Shown: positions 11,901 to 21,359 of the stretch, piece by piece
How the letters are laid out: every line of letters begins with the position of its first letter
Position numbering within the stretch: the stretch's first letter is position 1
Source: Linanthus parryae
Taxonomy: Eukaryota; Streptophyta; Magnoliopsida; Ericales; Polemoniaceae
Length of the DNA stretch: 64,000 bases
Assembly (NCBI GenBank): GCA_023055425.1
Contig: JALGPY010000008.1
Coordinates: forward strand, 11,356,501-11,420,500
Reading direction: 5' to 3'
Notes under the pieces: model-generated
Told to the model about the DNA's origin: nothing
Database searches by the model: none
The model's input: only the letters and a program-made list of their open reading frames with translations
Program-made: the position numbers and the translations under genes

Positions 11901-13042
11901 CCTTGCGATGCCATCATCTGTGGTGATCCACTGTCCGTCACCATCTTCTATCCCCGCGATCGAGTTTTTCACTCTCCTAATCGTAGCTCTTTGGTGAAAT
12001 AACCGCGTGTTCCTATCGCCATGCTTTAGCCAGTCTACTCGTGACCGCTGTCGCCACATGATTTCCGCCGATCGCAAAAGGTCATTGTATCTGTGTTCTA
12101 TCTGTACCTTCCTTGCTTTCCTCTGTTCCGTGAGGGGCTGCCGAAGGATGGTTTCTAGGTCTTTCCTGCATTTCATCGTTTGTTGCTTCACTGATCCGAA
12201 CACTGTTTTGTTCCATCTACAGCACTCATTACCCAGAGTTTGTAGGCGGTCATGGAGATCTGCTTCCTTCGTCAGACCCCAATTTTGGCGAACAAAGTCT
12301 TCAAATCCTTCATGACGTTGCCACATCTGTTCATACTGGAACCTTCGTAGTCTCCGTGTCTGTTTTCCTTCACCCCACTGAACCAGGATAGGGTTGTGGT
12401 CCGAGTTGGGCCACACTAGGTTAGTGACCCGGGTACCTCTGTGATTATCCAACCAACGTATCGTGGCCACCGCCCTATCTAGTCGTTCCCTTATGTTCTG
12501 GTGAGTCTTATTGTTGTCTAAGTACCCAGATCACGTAATTCAAGTTGGCTAAGTACCTCATTGAAGTCGGCAATCTGGCCATAGGTAACATCTTTCCCCC
12601 CGTCCTTCTCGCTACCCGAGGCTATGGCGTTGAAATCGCCAATTACCAGCCAGGAAGCGTCGGGTGCACTTTTCAGCCGCCTTAGCAGTTCCCAAGAATG
12701 TTTACGTTCTTCCCTCGATGGGTGTCCATAGAATCCCGTGAAGTTCCATGCTCTATCACTTTCCTCTACCCACGCATCGATGTGATGGATCGTAGAACTG
12801 CGGACTGTAACTTTTAGGTAGTCCTTCCACATCAACCCTAATCCCCCTTTCGTTCCATCCGAGTCTACAAAGAAACCCTTTGCATACCCAACCTTATTAC
12901 AAATGTCCTTCATTGTTTTGCTATTAAGCTTGGTTTCCATCAAGAAGACCAAGTCGGGGCCTTGACGCCTCACTAAATCGCGAAGCGTTAGGACCGTGCA
13001 GGGGTTCCCAAGCCCCCGCACGTTCCAACTGAGGAGATTCAT
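8957..13042 (-). pseudogene. LINE ORF2: endonuclease, reverse transcriptase, RNase H
   Basis: The order from the start at 13042 is as follows. An APE-type endonuclease (NLLSWNVRGLGNP, METKL, GDFNAI) runs to about 12518. A linker runs to about 11631. Reverse transcriptase blocks follow: [13 protein letters not shown] (about 11440), [14 protein letters not shown] (about 11310) and the catalytic FADDSLFF (about 11010). Then come a zf-RVT segment with KIKHFIWRASL and CTFCNKYEESSKHLFQTC (about 9800) and an RNase H domain with KINFDGSW and REAEMRAAL (about 9440-9200). Frames change near 12500, 11640, 11490, 11300, 10580 and 10180, so the polyprotein cannot be made. Catalytic residues are still readable, suggesting moderate age. 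The start overlaps the ORF1 stop as ATGA. Confidence 0.9.
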
Positions 13043-14393
13043 TGCGCTTGGCGGGACTGCTTAGCAGCCTCCGCCAATTTTGCTTCTAGAGTTTTAGAGG
13101 CACTCAACGCCCTGTATGTCGTCTTCTCCTGCATTCCTTCACCTTCTTTGGACACCCTTATTGCTCCAAAATATCTCCTCCCGAGTTCAATCTGCTTGTT
13201 CCTCTTGGAATTTTCATGCCCCTGTACCGACGAAGGGCTGAGTTCAGGAGCCCCTTTTCTCTTCGGTGAAGCCGGTCGGGTAGTCTGATCGGGCTCTTTT
13301 GTCTTCAAAGCTTCCTTCCCGGTGATTGTTCTGGAGTTCGTTTGATTTCCCTGGACCCCCGCAGTCTGTCTTGGTGGCTCACCTATCTCGGATCCCCCTT
13401 GGCTAGGGTTTTCCGGACCAGTGCTTGATTGGTTTACTTCCCCTGCGGATCAATTCTTTCCACGCGGGCTGGCCTCTTTATCTTGTCGTTCTTGCAGTAC
13501 CTCATCCCCTTCCATAGCAACATCATCAGCCGCCATGTCTTCTAGATTTTTGTCTAGATCAAAAGTCTCTGCACCCTCTGTCTATCGTTCTTTGGTCTTA
13601 TCTTTGCTCCCCGTCTTCGCCTTATTGACCGGTGTCCTGGTTGGGGTTGGCCTGCCCTTCTTAGGCGGTTGGAATAGCATCCAGTCACCATACCCTGCTT
13701 CGTCTTCCGATTCGCCACCCACTGCATGAAGATTGCAGTTGCTACTTTGGTGGTCCAAATACCCGCACCATTTGCATAGTGTGGGTATTATTTCGTACTT
13801 GAAGTCTAGCCAAGTTCTCTCCTTCTTGATATTAACATAGACTCCTCTAGGCAGTGATTCGAAGAGGGGCATCCGAACCCTAACCCTGACGTAATTCTCT
13901 AGACCTTCATTGTCTATCCTCTGATCTGACTCAAGAATTTCCCTATGTTGCGTACTGCTTTCCGCCCTGCTTCCTCTGTGGTTAGATGGATTGGGAGTCG
14001 ATGGACTTGGACCCACACATCCATTGTTTGAAAAGTAGGGTTTTCAGTTTCATCCCCTAAGTTCCAGGGTTTGAGCATCATGATGGCTCCTTCGAAAACC
14101 CATGGACCCCCTGCCGCTATACGATCCATCAAGTTTTTGTTCGGAAACTTTAGCAAGAACGTATTCCTGCTTACATAGTAAAAGTTGACTTGCTCGCCCT
14201 TTGTCTAGATCCGACGTAGGAAAGCTTTTGCGGCCCTAGGGTTTATTTCCTCTCACTTCAAGAATCTTGCGATGAGGCACCATTCGAAGCCTCGTTCAGC
14301 CCTATTGCAAAAATCATCTTCAAAGTCAATCTCTACAGTCTCTTTTGCCGTTAATCGGAGCGACTCGAAGGTCGCCGCCACTTCTTCTTCCAT
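13039..14393 (-). pseudogene. LINE ORF1: gag-like RNA-binding protein (DUF4283, zinc knuckle)
   Basis: From the ATG at 14393 (MEEEVAATFESLRL) the frame hits a stop after about 46 codons and then resumes with LLKFPNKNLMDRIAAGGPW, the plant retroelement DUF4283 fold. A CX2CX4HX4C zinc knuckle (CKWCGYLDHQSSNC, about 13780) and a basic tail ending at 13039 follow. In related elements this protein binds the RNA and escorts it to the nucleus. Frame breaks lie at about 14255, 14000 and 13580. The last frame ends in TGA that overlaps the ORF2 ATG by the sequence ATGA. Confidence 0.8.
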
Positions 14394-14450
14394 GCTCTAG
14401 GGTTTCGCTGCGTCTCCGTAAAGGTCGGAGAGACTCAAAGATATTAAGGC

Positions 14451-14466
14451 TTAGAATTTTGGATTT
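14451..14466. repeat. Target-site duplication of the LINE, right copy
   Basis: TTAGAATTTTGGATTT, identical to 8900-8915, bounds the 5' end of the LINE. Confidence 0.88.
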
Positions 14467-14746
14467 GGATACCATGTTAACAACAATTGATTGAATATAT
14501 AAGTACCCAACTTAAACAAAGAACAAAACATGGGCGTCACGAGTTCATTTTTATAAGAAAGAATGTGATAGAGTGTCATTATACCTTCACCCACTCATGT
14601 TCTTCACCACGACGTCTTTTTTTTTATTCCTTAGTTTATATCATTCTCAATAGTCTATTGAAATATAAAATAGAACTATTGGTTTATATGTATGTTGTAT
14701 AGTTGTATACAACTGTGTAGCAAACATTGAGAACGTCTGGTCAACT
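14467..14746 (+). promoter_or_regulatory. Remaining proximal promoter of the GDSL esterase
   Basis: About 280 bp separate the LINE from the start codon. A TATA-like ATATAAAATAG sits at about 14661-14671 and a second candidate, TTTATATG, at about 14682. Any control elements further upstream have been moved about 5.5 kb away by the LINE. No other motif is convincing. Confidence 0.4.
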
Positions 14747-16664
14747 ATGGCTTCATATTCACCTTCTTCCTCCACAGTATTTTTCTTTGTAATGCTTTCA
14801 ACATTCTCTGCTCTGATCCAATATTCCTCTTGCATCCCATGCTTCAAATCAATCATCAGCTTCGGAGACTCTCTGGCCGATACTGGCAACCTCGTCCGTC
14901 TCTCATCACCACAGAAACCTCCCCTCTGTGCCCTCCCACCCTATGGGGAAAGCTTCTCTGACCATCCCACTGGTCGTTGCTCTGATGGCCGCCTTGTCAT
15001 TGACTTCATCGGTCAGTTGTACTCGATCAACTTTGTCATGATTTAAGATTTGGGTATTTCTTGATTTCTTATTTTTCTTGAATTGGCTATATATTGTTTT
15101 AATTATTGATTGCAGCTCAGCATCTTGGTCTTCCATTGGTTGTTCCATATGCTGCTGCCAAGAGCGACCCAATCGAAAATTATGAAATCTTCAAGACGGG
15201 TGTGAATTTTGCTGTTGGGAGTGCTACTGCAATGGACAATGAGTTTTTCGAGGAAATAGGGATTCATAATGCAAACACCAATGTTTCTTTGGGTACTCAA
15301 TTGGGTTGGTTCAAAGATTTCCTGCCATCCATTTGCCAAAATCCTTCAGGTAAATCTAACTTGACTTGGCACGATAATCTCATCGTGAGTATAATTGTTT
15401 ATGTTTCTTGTTTTCCATGAATGATACTATATCTTAGTAACTTGATATAATCTCTGTTCAAATTACAGAATGCGGTGAACTTTTGCAGAATACTCTATTT
15501 CTAATGGGAGAAATCGGAGGAAATGATTATAACCACCCACTTCTCCAAGGAAGAAGCATAGAAGAAAGTCAGTCATTTGTGCCTCTAGTTATAGATGTCA
15601 TTGTTTCAGCCGTCAATGTAAGAACTCTGCCCAGAATTTACAAACATGTACAATGGTGTCATTTCAACTGCATGGTACGCACGTTCACAACTTTGTCACA
15701 GTTTACTCCATATTTGATCTAATATTATGGAATCAAATAGAATTTGTTTATCCAGTGGAAGTAGATCACTTGTAAGCAATTGAACCGAACTCCTACATAT
15801 CTATATCTATATAATATAGAAAAGCAGGAAAGTGTCCAGGTTTAATCTCCAATTGTCATGTGTCAATCACTTTTACCTATACATGTGCTATTTGTCTTCC
15901 TAAATGACATTATTATGCAACATTTAATAAAAACAGTCTATGTCATGCCATGTCGTATCTAATAAAAATGGATGCAATTTGCAAATGGATGGATATGAAG
16001 TTACTAGGTGAAGTAATTGATTGAATTAAGAGCTGGTCAACTTCCATATTAATGCAAAAAATAACATTAACATATCATGAAAATTATAAATCGATTGTCA
16101 TGCTTCCAGTAAAATAAAAATGAAATGAGTTGACACAAAAGTATTTATTAGCATGTCTTATGCGATTCATTTATCATAATAATAATCCTTCAAAAAAAAT
16201 CTCACAAGATTTGTTGAAGTGGAAGAATTCAACATGTTTGAGACAAAAGAAGAAGAACAAATGATAGAGGTCAAAAGCTCTACTTCATTAAAAGTTGTAT
16301 GCTGTTTATGGTTATGGTGGATGGTGCGAATAGCCGCTCACCGTAGCAATGGCGAATGTTGAAGGAATACAAATATTAGAAAGTTCCCGTGAATACTGTT
16401 TCTTTTTTTATAATAACATTCTTTAATAAAATTTTAGTATGTTTTATTATTTTCGAGATTATCCATGTCGGCGATACAAGTATAATTTAATTCTGATGCA
16501 ATATGTTAATAGAAACATTTTCAAAATTAACCAGCCATGTAATCCCCAATTTCTACTCTGTAACTCATATCCTATCATCCAATATGAGCGTTGATGTGAA
16601 ACAATGTGTTCTTTGAGAAAAAGAGCAACAACTTATAAAGTTATAAAAGCTAGCTTGCACAAAA

Positions 16665-16710
<46 letters not shown>

Positions 16711-18997
16711 TATATATATATATATAATGGTGTTTATGATGAACGTTAGGGTTGAATGTTGGCCATGCCAATGGAAAACACAGAAGAAATACAAAAAGTA
16801 AGAACACTATTATAAGAATTTTTATTTCAATTTTGTTTCTTTTACACAATAATATGCTCTTATAATAACATTTAATTCCTTTTTCGTTTCGAGATTATAT
16901 ATACCGGAGATACACACCTCCGACGATCCTACAACAATACAATAAAATGATAAATTTTAAAACTAATCGCTGATGTCTTCCCTAACCCATATTAAATGAC
17001 AGAAACACTATTATATATTTAAAAAAGTTAAAGTAAAATGGTCAACTTCTTCTTAGATTATAAAAAGAGAGCAACAGATTACGGAGTCAACAAATTTTAA
17101 TTGCATAAATATTGTAGATGTTGATGGTTATGGTGGGTGGCGGAGTTTGCCAATGGTTGTAGGAATGACAAATGCTAAAGAAGATGTAAGAATATATATG
17201 TAACGACTCTTATACCTTAATATTGTTTTGTTCTTAAAATTTCATTCTCTTAATGTGATATTTTATTCTACTATATTTCTTTCAACAATATAAAATTACT
17301 AATTCCGGCAAATATACAACTAAGACAAGACATTAATGTAAAAAAATATATGTGATTTTCTTAGAAAAAAAATTAATGTTGTACTCAATTTTAATTACCC
17401 AATTCAAATTCAATAACTAAGTGCTTATCGTCTTCTCAGAAATGCTCAATTGGAAGAATGTTAAGTATCTGTTTCAAAAAAAAATATCAACATTACAGAG
17501 GTAAGAAGCTCCGTTGCACAAAAATTCTAAGTAGCGATAAACTGGTAGTTATGGTTGATGGTGAGGTTGGTTATTGCCTAATACTTCTCTTTTTAACTTT
17601 TGTCTAATATTTTTCCAATTGTTGGGAAATAAACTTTTGTGAGGCTCAATGTTGTAGGGTAAAAATTATTCGCTACATGGCACCTCAGTTCTTCAAATTG
17701 ACTTCTAAATAAATAAATATTCATTCTTCTAATTTTATATAGTATAGTATAACCTATTAGAGGACATACACATAGAAAATTTTATCAGTATTCCATTGAT
17801 TCGCCACTCATAAAAAATTAATTTAAATTACCAATACATTGTATATAAAATAAGTGTAGTTCCTTTACATCATATTATTTGATCATTGATAAACTAGCTA
17901 GGTATGTTTGCTACAACTTAAGGTCGCGAGACGGGGAGTCATTGAATCATATTCTGTTCTACAGGGACGGTGAATTAGAAGTAGTTGGAATCAATTTTTA
18001 AATACAGGGAGATATAATCATTTCGGTTAATCTTATGCTCATTTCGTATATTTCTAATGTGTTAGAACATCTAACTGTATTATTGCTATCCCTATACTTA
18101 GTACCCTGAGTATGTTGGTTCAACTCCCAAAAAAAGTAAATTAAACTGATAAATTGTCTATAGGTGCGAGGAATCTTAAAATATGACGGAAAATTTTAGT
18201 TATGTATTTTGACGGTGATATGTCGAATTTGGATAAAATGAATAGACCTTAAACAAATATTTGAAGCACAATTTTACCACTAGCCGAAAGCGCATGGTCA
18301 CGCCTAGTGTAACTGAAGACAACGTGCTCTAGCGATTGATTTCTAAACTACCAGTAAATACTAATCTATACAGGAGCTGATCGAGATGGGAGCAACGACA
18401 ATCATTGTTCCAGGAAACCTACCTATTGGATGTTCGGCCAGCTACCTCAGTTTTTTCATGAAAACCTCAAACCCAGAAGATTATGAACCGGACACAGGTT
18501 GCTTGATCTGGCTGAATGAATTTTCCAGTTATCACAATGAAATGCTTCAGACGGAACTGAAGCGGATGCAAAAACTACATCCTCGTGTTAACATCATATA
18601 TGCAGATTATTACAACGTTGCAATGACTATTTATCGTGATCCTAGTAAATATGGTAAGCTTCTTTGTAGTAGCCATATTTGCATCAACATATACAACTAT
18701 TTCGTATCACTGAAAACTTTGAATGTAGGATTTGGTGGAGGAGCTCATACAGCGTGCTGCGGGTTTGGTGGTGGATTATATAATGTGAACGCTTCTGCAA
18801 TTTGCGGAACTCCACAATCAACAGCTTGTGAAGACCCGTATTCATATGTTTCTTGGGATGGGATACACCTAACAGAAGCAGCATACAGTGTGATATCCAA
18901 AGGGTTACTGCAAGGCCCGTACACAATCCCTCCCATCAACATATCATCATGCCTTTCACTACCACCTCTCAGTAGAGAGCAACAATTCTTTTTGTGA
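14747..18997 (+). CDS. GDSL-type esterase/lipase (SGNH hydrolase), five exons
   Basis: Exons: 14747-15011, 15116-15349, 15469-15617, 18374-18653, 18729-18997. All introns are GT-AG and the joined frame is open, giving 398 aa. A hydrophobic signal peptide (about residues 1-29) predicts secretion. Block I is [10 protein letters not shown] with nucleophile Ser42. Block III is GEIGGNDYN with Asn185. Block V is WDGIHLTE with Asp353 and His356. [11 protein letters not shown] and [11 protein letters not shown] are also family hallmarks. Length and exon pattern fit plant GDSL lipases, which hydrolyse ester bonds of lipids or cell-wall acyl groups; the substrate here is unknown. Intron 3 is unusually long (2,756 bp). 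Intron 4 is 75 nt, in frame and stop-free. No disabling change is visible. Confidence 0.9.
15618..18373 (+). other. GDSL esterase intron 3 with degenerate tandem repeat
   Basis: This AT-rich intron is bounded by AAT/GTAAGA and ATACAG/GAGCTG. Roughly 16200-17650 holds three or four diverged units of about 430 bp. They are recognised by recurring phrases such as GGTTATGGTGG(A/G)TGG, CGAGATTAT and CCGG(A/C)(G/A)ATA. The stretch around 15800 (TCTATATCTATATAATATAG) resembles a Helitron 5' end, but I found no matching 3' hairpin and CTRR end. No exon-like reading frame is present. Confidence 0.55.
16668..16727. repeat. Compound microsatellite (TA)n(CA)n(TA)n
   Basis: An uninterrupted TA run is followed by six CA units and another TA run, inside intron 3 of the GDSL esterase. 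Confidence 0.95.
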
Positions 18998-20025
18998 CAT
19001 CTTTATGCCATTTACCTTGCTGCGGTTTATAAAAGGAACATTGACATCTGCTGACCGGTCCTTGTCATTGAGAAACGGCTAACTGCGGTTCACCGTTAGC
19101 TCGGCTGTATACTTGGTGGTCCAACCACGTCCCTTGCGAAGTGTTGAGGGTGCTGAATGAAGGAGTCACAATTAAAGAAAACAATCATACACTCGTAGCT
19201 CTTATCCCAAAGACAAAGCAGTCGGGGAAATCAAGTCCATTAGTCCTTGTACTGTTATTTACAAAATAGTTGGAAAGTGTATGTCCTTGTATGTTTTCTG
19301 AAAATTAGAGTGATGGGAGGCTGATTTCAGACAATAGCGTGGCAATCGATTTGAATGGACTTATAAATTAACCGCCTAATAACCCTGATTTTGAATTAAC
19401 AATAGTACATTGCGGCGTTTGCATGATTGTGGATCGAATAGAAACTGCCTTTTTCTCCAAAAGAACGAAAAGAAACAAAATAGCAGGCTTCCTTCTTTTC
19501 CCTGACTAACGGATTGGGACAAGTGGGTAACTTTCAGTTGATCGAAGCTCTACTGGAGTTACTTTAATCCTCTTACGCCCGATATTGCTTTCTATATTTT
19601 TGTTAATAACCTTGAACCTGCAACCGTTACCCTTCGAATGCGTATTCAATATCCCCTCGCTCTAGTGCTCCTGAGTCCTGGCCATTTGATGTGCATTGGA
19701 TAATCCCCGATCTAGTGCAATAATCTGCAAATCCCACTACATACTGACATGCTCGCAGTTGAGGAGGCCAATAGGAAACCCTTGAGTTGTCTTAAGTTTT
19801 TAATTCAATACATCAAGGCATATGCAAACGGCAAACCCGGGGACTGCAAAAAGATCATGTACTGTGGTGGTTATGGAAACAACCGTATTCAATCCTCAAC
19901 AGACCAATCTCCAAAGCACATCATGATATGTTCTCACAAAACAACCTAAAAGCTGGCAGTATGAATCAAACAAGGAAGCAGAAGCATTGAAGCAACATGA
20001 ACGGTTAGATAAATTTAGCTACTGT
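18998..20025 (+). pseudogene. LINE reverse-transcriptase remnant and non-coding spacer
   Basis: Between about 19130 and 19350 the plus strand reads, with frameshifts, LNEGVTIKENNHTLVALIPKT, then VIYKIVGK, then RLISDNSVAI. This is the plant LINE reverse transcriptase series (LIPK, YKII, GRLISDN). No endonuclease, catalytic FADD or poly(A) remains. From about 19850 to 20025 the sequence aligns with 53080-53280, the 3' flank of gene C (shared phrase TGTTCTCACAAAACAACC), so it belongs to the duplicated DUF295 block. I see nothing in 19380-19740. Confidence 0.6.
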
Positions 20026-21117
20026 TAAGTTTTTAAAGAAGGGGAGACACAGATGGTGGGTAATCATTACTGAGTGATGTTCCACCGTAGAGAGGCTCGA
20101 TGGCTCTAGTTGCAAAGTTGTAGATGCCCATGTCACAGCCACCGATTAGTTGGTCGTCACTAGCTCCATAACACAACTGGGCTTCACTCCTACTGCAACT
20201 GCGGAAGGAACAGAGATTGGGGTGTTGAAACCCACAAAGATCGAACTCCCTTCCAAATCATCTACCTCTTGCCATTCGTAAAACCTTCTTGTTGAATCCG
20301 CAGGAGCAGCCTTACATATTCTAAACAATGTAGTCCAATATTTTAATGGTTCTTCAAGGATTAAAACCTTCACTAGAATTAAATCACCACAATATTCTGC
20401 CAAGTAGATTTGTTCCCCCCATCAACTAACCCACGGCGAGGTAGCCTTCCCACCCCCTCCACTTTGGGATTTGGTCCACGAACATCACAAGCAACGAGGT
20501 CATGTATATTATTGGCTGCATAGAACTCATCCTTGTGGTAAGTAACATCAATGAAGGCACTAGTACTTGTCACTACAAACGTCCATACATCGTTTCTCGG
20601 TTTCCAAAAGGCCAGCTTGTAACAAATACCAAAGATTAGCATCACAGCATAATCGTCACAGACAGAAGGGCTTGCTGATAACGTTGCCTTGTGGATGTAA
20701 TCTATTGGGAATATCCCATGTACCTCAATGTCATTCTCATTAAAGCGAAATGTGTTGAGATGGGGTAGAGAAATACTAACACGGGAGAATGGATGCAGTA
20801 GGTCCATCCCTCCTTCTTCATCCAAGGTTATCAACCATCCCATTGATCCGATGCAGCACTTGCCCCTGATTTCAGGCAAGTCAATTCTCTTCAACATTCC
20901 TCCTTTTGACATGTTTAGAAACTCACGATCAGATTAGGTCCCTTCTTCCTCAGCAAGCATAAGCCATAGAGGTTGGACGAAGACACAAGTTAAATTGCCT
21001 TTCACCGCTACGGATCTCCATGACCTGCAAACTCCACCAAAAGCAACAAAATCTTCGTATATGTTGTGACCTTTTTGACAATGATTGTCAGAAGATCAGG
21101 CAGAAGTTGATCTCAAT
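20026..21117 (-). pseudogene. F-box/DUF295 pseudogene (copy B), coding exon
   Basis: It aligns over its length with copies A and C, but the reading frame is broken many times. A lost base after the ATG (ATGCGAATTGAG against ATGGCGAATTGGG) and an extra base in the F-box (GTCACAACATATAC) shift the start. An in-frame TAA precedes the DREFLNMSKGG segment (about 20932). A frameshift near 20400 separates PRRGLVDGG from YLAEYCGDL. The segment encoding YFTDDYV near 20160 is deleted, and the normal stop is lost (PSLKT instead of PSF-stop). Readable pieces are 20379-20912 and 20146-20403. Its 5'UTR intron is interrupted just upstream by nested retrotransposons (21234-45292). It is clearly non-functional. 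Confidence 0.92.
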
Positions 21118-21233
21118 TCGCATGAGTGCGTCTATTAAATTTCTTCCCTCTTTCCTTGAATCTACTCCCAGCTGCAGAAACAACAAGAAGGCAAAGTACA
21201 AATTTAGACTTGGGAGATTGGGGCACGCACATT

Positions 21234-21359
21234 GAAAACTAATTAATTGAGATTGATTAAAATGCTAAGTAATACACAGAGGTATATATATCCCTAGCTA
21301 ATGACTATATCACAAATACACAAGTAAGTTTGTACTAGTTATCAATTTAGTCCTATACA
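21234..21359 (-). repeat. 3' LTR of the short-LTR Copia element
   Basis: It matches 45165-45292 except for a shorter TA tract and a CC/TA change near its middle. On the minus strand the G-rich tract just before TGTATAGG is the plus-strand primer site for reverse transcription. Confidence 0.88.

Larger units (their letters stand above)
8916..14450 (-). mobile_element. Full-length L1-type LINE retrotransposon, decayed coding
   Basis: This is a roughly 5.5-kb non-LTR element. It has ORF1 (DUF4283 plus zinc knuckle), ORF2 (endonuclease, reverse transcriptase, zinc-binding segment, RNase H) and a short poly(A) at the 3' end (T run about 8912-8922 on the plus strand). A perfect 16-bp target duplication (8900-8915 and 14451-14466) shows that both ends are original and the copy is not 5'-truncated. 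ORF2 is broken into several frames, so the element is dead. It lies between a truncated older LINE and the GDSL esterase promoter, with its 5' end facing the esterase start about 0.3 kb away. Confidence 0.92.

Noticed and set aside
15790..15860. Helitron 5' end in GDSL intron 3 (TCTATATCTATATAATATAG)
   Set aside because: No downstream hairpin followed by CTRR was found between here and 18373, so one end alone is not enough.
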